Below, piece after piece: positions 45,725-54,664 of a stretch of 64,000 nucleotides of DNA. This stretch comes from Pseudomonas paralactis. GTDB lineage: Bacteria; Pseudomonadota; Gammaproteobacteria; Pseudomonadales; Pseudomonadaceae. Numbering within the stretch: position 1 is the first letter of the stretch; each line of letters begins with the position of its first letter. The notes under the pieces are model-generated. The model did no database searches. It had not been told where the DNA came from and was given only the letters and a program-made list of their open reading frames with translations. The stretch spans positions 62,001-126,000 of the forward strand of contig NZ_JYLN01000004.1 of the NCBI RefSeq assembly GCF_001439735.1, in the 5' to 3' direction. The position numbers and the translations under genes were made by a program.

Positions 45725-45880
45725 TCGCAGGCAAGCCAGCCGACACTCATCTACCTGACACTCCGCGATCAAATTGTGGGAGCTGGCTTGCCTGCGATGA
45801 CGGCCTCACAGCCGGCCCCTATCTATCTGACGCCCCGCGATCAAACTGTGCGGGCTTGCTCGCGAAGGCGGCCTGCCAGC
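45725..45880. repeat. Cluster of REP half-sites
   Basis: Successive REP sequences (CGCAGGCAAGCCAGCC, TGTGGGAGCTGGCTTGCCTG, GCGGGCTTGCTCGCGAAGGC) within 155 bp, next to the long dispersed repeat. A similar cluster at 60315-60420 precedes the other copy. Confidence 0.85.
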
Positions 45881-45902
45881 CGACCGGGATGTTGGATCAG
45901 AC

Positions 45903-46272
45903 CGAGTACATATCCGTTATTTTAGGTAACGGCCACTTAGGGTTCCGCCCTGACGGCGGGTCACTTTGGAAAAGAGCCCCAAAGTAACCAAAGGGCTCTT
46001 GCCCCACCACTCGGCACCTCGCTTGGGCTCGGTGTGCCCGTAATCCGCCAGTGATTTGGGGGGCCGCCGCCACGCGCCATCCATGGCGCGGGGCGGCTAA
46101 ACCGGCATCCCTGCCGGTTTACCCCCCAAATCCCTGTCGAATTCCGGCCAGCGTGGTTTAACGGGGCGCCTGAGATCAAAAGCAAAAGCAGATCAAGAGC
46201 GACTCGCTTCGCATCGTGGTTACTTTGCTGCTGCAGCCCACAGGTTGTGTAAATAGCAATGCCGTGATGACG
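45903..46272 (+). repeat. Long dispersed repeat, copy A
   Basis: About 370 bp closely matching 60435-60815 in the same orientation. It has nested palindromes: GGGTCACTTTGG / CCAAAGTAACC, CGCGCCATCCATGGCGCG and TAAACCGGCATCCCTGCCGGTTTA-like arms. Short frames in it (for example 45961-46305 on minus) are common spurious calls. It may be a non-autonomous mobile element. It fills most of the 669-bp gap here. Confidence 0.88.
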
Positions 46273-46277
46273 CTTCA

Positions 46278-47222
46278 TCAGATGGCAACATTTTCCAGTG
46301 CGCACACTTCCTCATCCAACTCATCAATCTCCTTGATCTGCTCAATCATCGCCTGCGCCAGCGGCGACAACCGATACCCTGCGCGGCTGACGATCCCATA
46401 GCGGGTGTAGCGCTCCTCCAGGTTTTCGTCCAATCCTTCAATCTGCAAACACACCAGTTCGCCGCGCGCCATGTGCAGCACATCGCTGTTGGCGCTGACG
46501 ATGCCGATGGCGTCCGAGCGCAGTACCACGCCCATCAGGCTGTAACCGTTTTCGCACTCCACATTGGGCTGGTAATCGGGCCGGCCGCTGAGGTCGACGA
46601 TGACTTTGCGCAGGTTCGGCGGGCGGATGGTCACTGCCAGCGGGTAGCTCATCAGTTCGGCGGCGCTGACGCTGTTGCGCGCGGTCAGGGGGTGGCCGGC
46701 GCGGCAGCAGAAGTACCAGCGACGTGGGCGCAGGCGGTGGGTGTGGTAGTCGGGGTTGGCTTCGAAGTGGCGGGTGTCGGCGACGAAAAATTCGAACTCT
46801 TCGCTAAGCAGGCGTTTGCCCAGGCTTTGCCAGTCGTCCACCTGGAACTGCACGCGGGCCTTGGGGTAGCGCCCGATAAAACTGCCGATGGCGCGGGGGA
46901 CCAACCCACCTGCCGGGGCCGGGCCGCAGCCGAAGCGCAGCTCGCCAGCTTCCAGGCCGTTGAACTGGCTGATTTCGTTGGCCAGTTGTTGTGCGCCGCT
47001 GACCAGGCGCCGGGCATGTTCGAGCAGCACCTGGCCTTGCTTGGTGGGCGCCAGGTCCTTGCGGCCGCGGTCCACCAGTTGGCAGCCGGCGCTGTGTTCC
47101 AGGGCCTGGATGCTGCGACTGAACGCCGACTGCGACAGGTTCACAGCCAAGGCTGCCGCGACAAAACTGCGTTGTTCAGCAAGGGCGATGAAGTGGCGAA
47201 GCTGGCGCAAGTCGATATGCAT
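46278..47222 (-). CDS. LysR-type regulator, paralogue of the sftR-like gene
   Basis: The 314-residue protein opens MHIDLRQLRHFIALAEQRSF and keeps FGCGPAPA, the ADTRHFEANPDY and PAGHPL-type segments of the LysR at 41867. It is divergent from the TonB-dependent receptor gene and is its likely regulator. An exact dyad with the form of a LysR site (47247-47265) lies between them. Confidence 0.9.
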   Translation of the reverse strand: MHIDLRQLRHFIALAEQRSFVAAALAVNLSQSAFSRSIQALEHSAGCQLVDRGRKDLAPTKQGQVLLEHARRLVSGAQQLANEISQFNGLEAGELRFGCGPAPAGGLVPRAIGSFIGRYPKARVQFQVDDWQSLGKRLLSEEFEFFVADTRHFEANPDYHTHRLRPRRWYFCCRAGHPLTARNSVSAAELMSYPLAVTIRPPNLRKVIVDLSGRPDYQPNVECENGYSLMGVVLRSDAIGIVSANSDVLHMARGELVCLQIEGLDENLEERYTRYGIVSRAGYRLSPLAQAMIEQIKEIDELDEEVCALENVAI

Positions 47223-47246
47223 TTTTCACATCAAAAATATCCGGGA

Positions 47247-47272
47247 AATGCATTGGCTATGCATTAGGTCGA
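47247..47272. promoter_or_regulatory. LysR-type operator candidate upstream of the TonB-dependent receptor
   Basis: AATGCAT-TGGCT-ATGCATT is a perfect 7-bp dyad with 5-bp centre (47247-47265), followed by TAGGTCGA shared with the atsK region. It sits 25 bp from the LysR start. Confidence 0.65.
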
Positions 47273-47377
47273 CTCCTTATAAAGGCTATCTCTTATGCAG
47301 TAAATGTTCGTAAAAACATAAATAAATAACCTTTAGGAATATCTGGCGACGGATATCTCCGGGTTTTGGAGCCGCTT

Positions 47378-49693
47378 ATGAGTCTGTTCAAGTCCTTGCC
47401 CCTGGCTGTGTTAGTGGCTGGTAGCAGCAGTTGGTCACCGTCCCAGGCCGCTGAAACACCCGCGCCTGCCGGCAAGGGCGAAAGCGCCAGTGGCCAACTG
47501 GAAACTGTCACCGTGACTGCCCGGCGGCGTACCGAAAGTGCCCAGGCCGTGCCGACGCCCATGAGCGTGCTCGGTGGCCAGGCCCTGGAAACCCAGCGGG
47601 TGTACCGCATCCAGGATTTGCAGCAACTGGTGCCCAGCGTCAACGTCGCCTATATGCATGCGCGCCAGTCCAGCGTGTCGATCCGCGGCCTGGGCAACAA
47701 CCCGGCCAGCGATGGCCTGGAAGGCAGCGTGGGGCTGTATATCGACAACGTCTACCTCGGGCGCCCGGGCATGGCGGTGTTCGACCTGATGGACATTGAG
47801 CAGCTTGAAGTTTTGCGCGGCCCCCAGGGCACGTTGTTCGGCAAGAACACCACCGCTGGTGTGATCAATATCAGTACGCGCGCGCCGAGTTTTACTCCCG
47901 AGCGCAGCATCGAAACCTCCTTGGGCGAGGACGGTTATTTCCAGACCAAGGGCACGATTTCCGGCCCCCTGACCGATGACCTGGCGGGGCGTTTCTCGGC
48001 CTATCGCACGCGCAGCGACGGCGACATCAAGAATGAACACGACGGCCATGATCTGAACGGCGGTTCACGCCAGGGCTTTCGCGGGCAACTGCTGTACAAG
48101 CCCAACGAAGCGTTCAGCCTGCGCTGGATCGGTGACTACAACGAAGAAGACTCCAGCGCCGGCACCCGCGTGCTGTACAGCACCGGCCCGACCATCAATG
48201 GCACCAACCTGTATCAAGCCCGGGCCAATGCAGCAGGGGCGACCCTGGTGGATGGCACCCATCGCAAGGTCAACCTCGACAACGACCAGCACGTCACGGT
48301 GTTCCAGGGCGGTACCTCGCTGGAAGCCAATTGGACGCTGCCCAGCGACTTCACCCTGACCTCGGTGAGTGCTTACCGCTGGTGGAACTTCACCCCGCGC
48401 AACGATGATGGCCTCAACGTACCGGCGTCGTATAACGCCGGGGTTTCGGTGGAAGATAAGCAGTGGTCCCAGGAATTGCGCCTGGCGTCGCCCAGCGGTG
48501 GTTTCTTCGATTACGTGCTGGGCGCCTACTACTTCGGCTCCAAACTGGATAATAAATCCTTTGCTTATTACGGTCCCAAGGCCGATATCTGGAATGGCAC
48601 GCCGACCGGCGCTTTGAACAATGTGAGCAGCGTCGGCAACGGGCATATCCGCACTGACAGTTTTGCGCTGTTCGCCCAAGGCACCTGGCACCTGACCGAA
48701 CGCCTGGATTTCACCGCCGGCCTGCGTGGCACCTACGAAGAAAAAAGCGCCTGGGTCACTCGCAATGCGCCGCTGGGTGGCGCTGCGGTGAGCGGTGCGG
48801 CGGCCACTGCACGGCGTGGGCGTACCGGGGCCTATGACTCGGGCGACCTGTCGCAATACAGCGCCACGCCTTCGGGGCTGCTCAACCTCAGTTATCACTT
48901 CAATGACAACCTGCTGGGCTACGCGACGCTGTCCCATGGCGAAAAATCGGGTGGGGTCAACCTGGCGGTAGGTTCTGCGCCCACGGCCGGGGCCGACTCG
49001 TTGCTGATCGGCACCGAGCGCGCCAATAACGCCGAGTTGGGTTTCAAAAGCACGCTGTGGGACCGCCGCCTTCAACTCAATGCCAACCTGTTCTGGACCC
49101 AGGTCAACGGTTACCAGACCAACGCCTACGACCAGGACAACCGCGTGCAGTACCTGACCAACGCCGGTTCCGTGCGCTCGCGGGGCGTGGAAGTGGAAAG
49201 CACCCTGGTGCCGATCAAGGGCCTGACCCTGAACATCAACGGCTCCTTCAATGACGTGACGTACCTGTCTTACAAGGATGCACCGTGCCCGCCGGAAACC
49301 AGCCTGCGTCCCGGTGCACCGGCATCCTGCGACCTGACCGGCCACCAAGTGGTGGGCGCCTCGAAGTGGATCGCCAACGCCAACGGCGAGTACAAGTGGA
49401 ACCTGGCGAACGGCTTCGAACCCTACGTCACCGCCAGCTACGCGTTCCGTTCCAAAGCCGTGGGCACCGTGGAAGATTCCGACTACGGGCAGATCCCGGC
49501 GTATGCGGTGGTCAACTTGTCGACCGGCGTGCGCGGCAACTATGACCAAGGGCAGTGGGACGTATCGCTATGGCTGAAAAACGCCTTCGACAAAACCTAC
49601 TACACCACCCTGTGGACCGGCGGTAACGGCGGCTACGAGGGCCTGCTGGGCACGCCGCGCACCTTAGGCGTGACTGGGCGCTACGACTTCTAG
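47378..49693 (+). CDS. TonB-dependent outer-membrane receptor (SftP-like)
   Basis: The 771-residue precursor has a signal peptide (cleaved near SQA-AETP), a TonB box ETVTVTAR, plug domain with SIRGLGNNPASDG and LRGPQGTLFGKNTTAGVINI, and a 22-strand barrel ending GVTGRYDF. Its place with sulfur genes and a SftR-like regulator matches SftP, thought to bring sulfate esters across the outer membrane. Start at 47378 with GGAG nearby; the TTG at 47366 is rejected. TonB-ExbB-ExbD for energy lie 3 kb downstream. Confidence 0.92.
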   Translation: MSLFKSLPLAVLVAGSSSWSPSQAAETPAPAGKGESASGQLETVTVTARRRTESAQAVPTPMSVLGGQALETQRVYRIQDLQQLVPSVNVAYMHARQSSVSIRGLGNNPASDGLEGSVGLYIDNVYLGRPGMAVFDLMDIEQLEVLRGPQGTLFGKNTTAGVINISTRAPSFTPERSIETSLGEDGYFQTKGTISGPLTDDLAGRFSAYRTRSDGDIKNEHDGHDLNGGSRQGFRGQLLYKPNEAFSLRWIGDYNEEDSSAGTRVLYSTGPTINGTNLYQARANAAGATLVDGTHRKVNLDNDQHVTVFQGGTSLEANWTLPSDFTLTSVSAYRWWNFTPRNDDGLNVPASYNAGVSVEDKQWSQELRLASPSGGFFDYVLGAYYFGSKLDNKSFAYYGPKADIWNGTPTGALNNVSSVGNGHIRTDSFALFAQGTWHLTERLDFTAGLRGTYEEKSAWVTRNAPLGGAAVSGAAATARRGRTGAYDSGDLSQYSATPSGLLNLSYHFNDNLLGYATLSHGEKSGGVNLAVGSAPTAGADSLLIGTERANNAELGFKSTLWDRRLQLNANLFWTQVNGYQTNAYDQDNRVQYLTNAGSVRSRGVEVESTLVPIKGLTLNINGSFNDVTYLSYKDAPCPPETSLRPGAPASCDLTGHQVVGASKWIANANGEYKWNLANGFEPYVTASYAFRSKAVGTVEDSDYGQIPAYAVVNLSTGVRGNYDQGQWDVSLWLKNAFDKTYYTTLWTGGNGGYEGLLGTPRTLGVTGRYDF

Positions 49694-50851
49694 GTCGGTG
49701 CGATAGGTGGCCGGGCTGAACACCCGCGTCACCAGCAGCATCGCCACCACCGTTACCGTCAGCACCACCCAGGCACTGACGAAATTGCCGGTAAGCTCGC
49801 GCAGCCAGCCGGTCAGCCACGGCGAAATCGCATTGATCAGAAAGCCCACACCCTGCACGAACGCCGCCAGTTGCCCGGCCTGGCGTGGGTCGCGATGGTG
49901 GTCGAGGGTCAGCAGCAGGCTCAGGGCAAAGCACGCCCCTAACCCGAAGCCGCACAAGGCCACCCACAGGTGGGGATATTCCTGCGGCGCAATGATCAGG
50001 CCGAGGTAGCCGATGGTTTGCGCCAGCAGGCTGATGCTGAGCAATGGGCGGCGGTCGATACCGCGTTGCGCCAGCACCGGCATCAGCAGGGCGGCCGCCA
50101 CCTGAAAAATTGTCATGAATGCCAGCAATGAACCGCTGGGCAGCACGCCCCAGCCCAGTTGCTGATAGTAGGCGGGCAGCCACGCGACCATGCTCATGTA
50201 GCCGCAGTTGACCAAGCCGAAATACAGCGCCAGCAGCCAGGCGCGCCGGTTACGCAACCCTTTGAACGCAGGCGCCTGCAGTGGGTTTCGCGCGGCGCCC
50301 AGCGGTAGCCAGGCCCACAGCAACAACGCCCCCAGCGCCGGCAAGAGCCACACACCCAGGCCTGCTTGCCATTGCTCGAAATGCGTGGCTACCACCGGGC
50401 TGAGCAGCGCCGCCAGCCCACCGCCGGCCATCAGCGAGGCCGAATACACGCCCATCGCCACCGGCACGCGGTGATGAAATTCGCGCTTGATCATCGCCGG
50501 CACCAGCGCCTGGATCAGTGCCACGCCCGCACCGCCGAGCAGCGCGGTAACCAGCAGTGCAGAAGCCTGGCCCATCAGCCAGCGCGCCAGGCACGCCAGC
50601 AGAATCATCAACAAGCCCAGGGCGATGCCGCGACGCTCGCCCAAGCGAGCCTCCACGCGCACGCCGACCAGTGCCACCAGCCCCATGCATATCACCGGCA
50701 GGCTGGTGAGCAGGGCGCTGCTCTGAAAGCTCAGGCCGGTGGCCTGGCGAATCTCGCCGAGCAGTGGGCTGATGGAACTGAGGATCGGGCGCAGGTTCAG
50801 GCCGAGCACCACCAGCAGGCCCCAGCCGGCGAGGGATTTATTCAGGGTCAT
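49664..50851 (-). CDS. MFS transporter, CynX/NimT-type
   Basis: The 395-residue protein has twelve predicted spans and the CynX-like pattern GLNLRPILSSISPLLGEIRQ at its start. Such carriers move cyanate or 2-nitroimidazole-like anions, but the substrate here is unknown. It overlaps the upstream deaminase gene by 14 bp, so both are expressed together, and its end overlaps the convergent receptor gene by 30 bp. Confidence 0.9.
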   Translation of the reverse strand: MTLNKSLAGWGLLVVLGLNLRPILSSISPLLGEIRQATGLSFQSSALLTSLPVICMGLVALVGVRVEARLGERRGIALGLLMILLACLARWLMGQASALLVTALLGGAGVALIQALVPAMIKREFHHRVPVAMGVYSASLMAGGGLAALLSPVVATHFEQWQAGLGVWLLPALGALLLWAWLPLGAARNPLQAPAFKGLRNRRAWLLALYFGLVNCGYMSMVAWLPAYYQQLGWGVLPSGSLLAFMTIFQVAAALLMPVLAQRGIDRRPLLSISLLAQTIGYLGLIIAPQEYPHLWVALCGFGLGACFALSLLLTLDHHRDPRQAGQLAAFVQGVGFLINAISPWLTGWLRELTGNFVSAWVVLTVTVVAMLLVTRVFSPATYRTDLEVVAPSHA

Positions 50852-51299
50852 GCAGGGTTTTCCACTGGTGATACAGCGCAGTCATTGCGGCATCGGGCCG
50901 GTGCTGAATGGGCAGGCGTTGCGCGCCGATAGGCAGGCCGACCTGTTGGCTGATGGCTACGGTCGACAGGCCGTACGGCTCGGCCATTTCGTTGCTGGCG
51001 GCAAACACTACGCGCTCGACGCCGCACAGGTACATGGCGCTCAGGCACATCGGGCAAGGCTGGCCGCTCGCGTAGATCACACACCCTTCCAGGCGTGCAC
51101 CCAACTGCCGGCTCGCTGCGCGGATCGCCAGCAGCTCGGCGTGGGCGGTGGGGTCCTGGGTCAGGTGGATCTCATTCACGGCTTCCACCAGCACTTCACC
51201 GTTGCGCGTCAGCACCGCACCGAAGGGGCGGCCACCTTGGGCGACGTTGGCGCGGGCCAAGGCGATAGCGCGTTGCAGGTGTGGTTGATCGTCGTTCAT
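50838..51299 (-). CDS. Nucleoside/guanine deaminase-family enzyme
   Basis: Start at 51299 (MNDDQPHLQRAIAL) gives 153 residues with the zinc site HAE (DPTAHAELLAI) and PCPMC, as in guanine and cytidine deaminases. It lies in one operon with the MFS transporter, so the pair may import and deaminate a base or related amine. The exact substrate is not known. A LysR gene is divergent. Confidence 0.87.
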   Translation of the reverse strand: MNDDQPHLQRAIALARANVAQGGRPFGAVLTRNGEVLVEAVNEIHLTQDPTAHAELLAIRAASRQLGARLEGCVIYASGQPCPMCLSAMYLCGVERVVFAASNEMAEPYGLSTVAISQQVGLPIGAQRLPIQHRPDAAMTALYHQWKTLHDPE

Positions 51300-51391
51300 A
51301 CAAGGCCCCGGGCGCGATGAAAGGTGAAGTATGGTCAGCCACCGGGGTATGCTGAAATTAAATATAAACATGCCAATCAGTGGCAAACGCA

Positions 51392-52255
51392 ATGGTGATG
51401 ACGTTGTTCGATCCCGTGTTGTTGCGCAGCTTTGTCGCCGTGGTGGACTGCGGCAATTTTACCCGCGCCGCCGAGCGCCTGCATTTGACTCAATCCACCG
51501 TCAGCCAGCAGATCCGCCGTCTGGAAGACGCAGTGGCCTGTCAGTTATTGGATCGCGATCAGCGCCGGGTAGTGGCCACCGCCGAGGGTGAGCGTCTGCT
51601 CGCGTATGCGCGCCGTATTCTCGCGTTGCACGAAGAAGCCGCCGACGTGCTGATCAACCAGCAAAGCGACGGCGTGTTGCGCCTCGGCGTGCCGGAGGAT
51701 TTCGCCGCCGAGCGCCTGATGCCGCTGCTATCGGCGTTTGTGGTGGCCTATCCACGGGTGCGACTGGAGGTCACCAGCGGGCTGGGCCCTGAATTGCAGC
51801 GCCAGTACCGGGGCGGTGAGTTCGATGTGTTGCTGGTCAAGCAGATGGGCGACAGCGACGACTGTGTGGCGTCGTGGCCGGAGCCCTTGTATTGGGTCGA
51901 CAGCCTGAGCACGCCGGCGCTGGGGCGTGACCCGCTGCCGCTGGTGGCTTTCCCCGTAGGCGGCCTGTATCGCAACGACATGCTGCACCATCTTGAGCGT
52001 GCCGGTTGGCGTTGGCGCATCGGCTATTCCAGCGCCAGCCTGGCCAGTGTGTGCTCGGCGGTGGCGGCAGGCTTGGGCATCAGTTTATTGCCAGAACGGG
52101 TGTTGCAACCGGGTCATCGCATACTCGGCCCAGAAAGTGGCTTGCCAGCTGTTCATGGCGTGCGATTGGCCTTGTATGGTCGCAGTGGCTTGGGCGCAGC
52201 GGGCCAGAGTTTGTTGGACGAGTTGCTGGCCTTGTGCAGTGGAAACCCGCACTGA
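51392..52255 (+). CDS. LysR-type transcriptional regulator
   Basis: The 287-residue protein has the winged HTH FTRAAERLHLTQSTVSQQIR and a PBP2 ligand domain (VLRLGVPEDFAAERLMP). It is divergent from the deaminase/MFS operon across 92 bp and probably regulates it. It is not one of the sftR-type paralogues. ATG at 51392 or 51398 are both possible starts. Confidence 0.88.
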   Translation: MVMTLFDPVLLRSFVAVVDCGNFTRAAERLHLTQSTVSQQIRRLEDAVACQLLDRDQRRVVATAEGERLLAYARRILALHEEAADVLINQQSDGVLRLGVPEDFAAERLMPLLSAFVVAYPRVRLEVTSGLGPELQRQYRGGEFDVLLVKQMGDSDDCVASWPEPLYWVDSLSTPALGRDPLPLVAFPVGGLYRNDMLHHLERAGWRWRIGYSSASLASVCSAVAAGLGISLLPERVLQPGHRILGPESGLPAVHGVRLALYGRSGLGAAGQSLLDELLALCSGNPH

Positions 52256-52436
52256 GCTCATACCTTTGCCGAATATTTTGTATGCCTTTAAAGCATTGAA
52301 AAACAACGGCTTGAAGCCAGGCCACGGACCACGTGGCTTTGGTGTGATCGGCTGTTTTATTTATGCGTTTTTGTTCTATATATAACTTTAAAGATTACTT
52401 TAAGAGATAAGTGTCTGGCCCCGATGATTCAGCCCT

Positions 52437-52468
52437 CGACGGGCCTTCACGCTGGCCCGTCGGTTTTT
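52437..52468 (+). terminator. Rho-independent terminator shortly before tonB
   Basis: CGACGGGCC and its exact complement GGCCCGTCG with 8-base loop, then GTTTTT. It ends 22 bp before the tonB start. An AT-rich promoter-like stretch (about 52350-52410) lies between it and the LysR gene, so it may sit inside the tonB leader. Confidence 0.88.
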
Positions 52469-52490
52469 CAAAACCGTAGGGAGTGAATCA

Positions 52491-53303
52491 ATGGGCAATG
52501 TCCAGACCGCCGCCAGTGCACCCGAGGCGCAGTGGCGCCAGGCACCGAGTGGTGAGTTGGTCGACCTTGGCCGGCCGCATCGCGCGCCGTTGGGGCAATT
52601 GCGCCTGCAGAAGACCCCGAAGCGCTTTTCCAGCCGCCGCGAAGGGATTTTGCTCGGGTTGCTGGTGTTGGTGCTGCACGGTGCAGTGATCTATTGGGTG
52701 AGCCAGAAACCCACACTGGTGCTGCCGATTGTGCCGCCGGAAATTCCGCCGATGACCATCGAATTTTCCCAGCCGGCGCCGCCGGTGGTTGAACCGCCAC
52801 CGCCTGTACCGCCACCACCGCCTCCGCCTGTGGTCGAGCCACCGCCGCCAGTGGTGGATGAGTTGGCGGCCAAGCCGGCGCCGCCCAAATCCATTGCGAA
52901 ACCCAAACCCAAGCCCGCGCCTAAACCTGCGCCCAAGCCGGTTCCCAAAGTTGTCGAGCAGCCGCCTGCGCCACCGACGCCTGCACCACCCGCTGCGCCC
53001 GCACCTGTGGCGCCCGCACCGGTGACGCCGGCTTCGGCCAACGCCGCCTACCTGAAAAACCCTGCGCCGGAGTACCCGTCACTCGCTCAGCGTCGTGGTT
53101 GGGAAGGCACGGTGCTGTTGCGGGTACAGGTGCTGGCCAGCGGCAAGCCGGGAGAGATTCAGGTGCAGAAAAGCAGCGGTCGTCAGCAACTCGATGACGC
53201 CGCATTGGCCGCCGTGAAGCGCTGGAGCTTTGTACCGGCCAAGCAGGGTGATGTGGCCCAGGATGGCTGGGTCAGCGTACCGATCGATTTCAAGATTCAT
53301 TAA
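52491..53303 (+). CDS. tonB: Energy transducer TonB
   Basis: The 270-residue protein has a cytoplasmic start, a single membrane anchor (GILLGLLVLVLHGAVIYWV, about 54-72), a long Pro-rich spacer with Pro-Lys repeats (PKPKPAPKPAPK) and the C-terminal TonB domain (YPSLAQRRGWEGTVLLRVQV, VKRWSFVPAK). It carries proton-motive energy to outer-membrane receptors such as the one at 47378. exbB and exbD follow in the same direction. The spelling matches TonB1-operon members near ats genes (PA0197 by recall). Confidence 0.93.
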   Translation: MGNVQTAASAPEAQWRQAPSGELVDLGRPHRAPLGQLRLQKTPKRFSSRREGILLGLLVLVLHGAVIYWVSQKPTLVLPIVPPEIPPMTIEFSQPAPPVVEPPPPVPPPPPPPVVEPPPPVVDELAAKPAPPKSIAKPKPKPAPKPAPKPVPKVVEQPPAPPTPAPPAAPAPVAPAPVTPASANAAYLKNPAPEYPSLAQRRGWEGTVLLRVQVLASGKPGEIQVQKSSGRQQLDDAALAAVKRWSFVPAKQGDVAQDGWVSVPIDFKIH

Positions 53304-53355
53304 TTATTCGGCCGCGGTGTGCACACGCTGCGACCTGCACAAGAGGAAAAACATC

Positions 53356-54075
53356 ATGGCATTAGCGTCTCCACTTGAATCCATCGAAAGCGCGGTGATC
53401 TGGCTGCTGGTGGTCTTTTCGGTCGCCACCTGGGGCCTGGCCCTGCTCAAGGGCGTGCAGTTCGGTCGCCTCAAGGCCCAGGATCGCAAGTTCCACAAGC
53501 AGTTCTGGGCGGCATCGAGCCTCGACTCGGCCGCCGAACTCGCCGAAACCCAGCCCGGTGCCGCTGCGCGAGTGGCCCAGGCCGGTTATGCGGCGATCCA
53601 GGTGGGTGATACCCCTCACGCTGCGGATCTGAGCCAGGCGATCAATCACCAGGACCGCCTCGAACGCGCCCTGCGCCAGCAAATCGTGCGCGAGCGCCGC
53701 TCCCTGGAAACTGGCCTGGCGGTGGTCGCCAGTATCGGCAGCACCTCGCCGTTTATCGGCCTGTTCGGCACTGTGTGGGGGATCATGGAAGCGCTGAAGG
53801 GGATCAGCGCTGCCGGGTCCGCCAGCCTGGAAACCGTGGCGGGGCCCATTGGCGCGGCGCTTGTGGCGACCGGTGTGGGGATCGCCGTCGCGGTGCCTGC
53901 GGTGCTGGTCTACAACTATTTCCTGCGCCGCCTGAAGCTGACAGCGGCAGACCTGGATGACTTTGCCCACGACTTCTACAGCCTGGCGCAGAAAAACGCG
54001 TTCCGCGTGCTGCTGCACCCGGTCCTGACCAAGGCCGGCGCCGGCAGCCCGCAGAAAGTGAAGGAGGCGTCCTGA
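53356..54075 (+). CDS. exbB: TonB-system proton channel protein ExbB
   Basis: The 239-residue protein has three membrane spans and the MotA/TolQ/ExbB motif GLAVVASIGSTSPFIGLFGTV plus GPIGAALVATGVGIAVAVPA. It forms the pentameric proton channel with ExbD. The ATG at 53356 follows AGAGGA. exbD starts one base after its stop (53 kb operon), so translation is coupled. Confidence 0.95.
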   Translation: MALASPLESIESAVIWLLVVFSVATWGLALLKGVQFGRLKAQDRKFHKQFWAASSLDSAAELAETQPGAAARVAQAGYAAIQVGDTPHAADLSQAINHQDRLERALRQQIVRERRSLETGLAVVASIGSTSPFIGLFGTVWGIMEALKGISAAGSASLETVAGPIGAALVATGVGIAVAVPAVLVYNYFLRRLKLTAADLDDFAHDFYSLAQKNAFRVLLHPVLTKAGAGSPQKVKEAS

Positions 54076-54076
54076 C

Positions 54077-54478
54077 ATGGCCTTTTCCACGCAAGACAGT
54101 GATGAGGTGCTGAGCGAGATCAACGTCACGCCGCTGGTGGACGTGATGCTGGTATTGCTGGTGGTGTTTATCGTCACCGCGCCGCTGCTGACCAACTCGA
54201 TCCCGATCAACCTGCCCAAGACCCAGGCCGTGGCGCCGGTTGAGCAGAAAGACCCGCTGGTGGTGAGCATCGATGGCGCCGGCAAATTGTTTATCAACAA
54301 GGACGAAATCCAGCCGGATCTGCTGGAATTCAACCTGCAGTCGGCCAAGGCCAAGGACCCCGATGTGCGGGTGCAACTGCAGGCTGACGATGGAGTGAAC
54401 TACGGCGAAGTGGCACGAGCCATGGCGTCGATTGAGCGCGCGGGCATCACCAAGTTGTCGGTGATCACCGCACGTTAG
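54077..54478 (+). CDS. exbD: TonB-system protein ExbD
   Basis: The 133-residue protein has one membrane span with the essential Asp in the LVDVMLVLLVVFIV helix and a periplasmic domain. It completes the TonB-ExbB-ExbD complex. A strong terminator follows. Confidence 0.95.
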   Translation: MAFSTQDSDEVLSEINVTPLVDVMLVLLVVFIVTAPLLTNSIPINLPKTQAVAPVEQKDPLVVSIDGAGKLFINKDEIQPDLLEFNLQSAKAKDPDVRVQLQADDGVNYGEVARAMASIERAGITKLSVITAR

Positions 54479-54502
54479 TTTCAAAAAGTCTCGACAGTTT
54501 TT

Positions 54503-54538
54503 GGGCCGCTTTCCTTGGCAGGGTGCGGCCCTTTTTTT
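54503..54538 (+). terminator. Rho-independent terminator after exbD
   Basis: GGGCCGC / GCGGCCC stem followed by seven T residues. Confidence 0.92.
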
Positions 54539-54664
54539 ATTTAAGCATTGCCTGTTTACAGATGTTGCACAGGAAAAGAATTTACATGTTTCCGAGCGTG
54601 CAATTCTCGGTTGCATGATTATGCTGGTCGGCGCATAGAGTGATTTAATTAATGGAGTAATTGC

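Noticed and set aside
45961..46305. Minus-strand frame inside long repeat copy A, and the similar one at 60644-60829 in copy B
   Set aside because: The frames differ in start and length between copies and the DNA is explained by nested palindromes; codon use is not gene-like.
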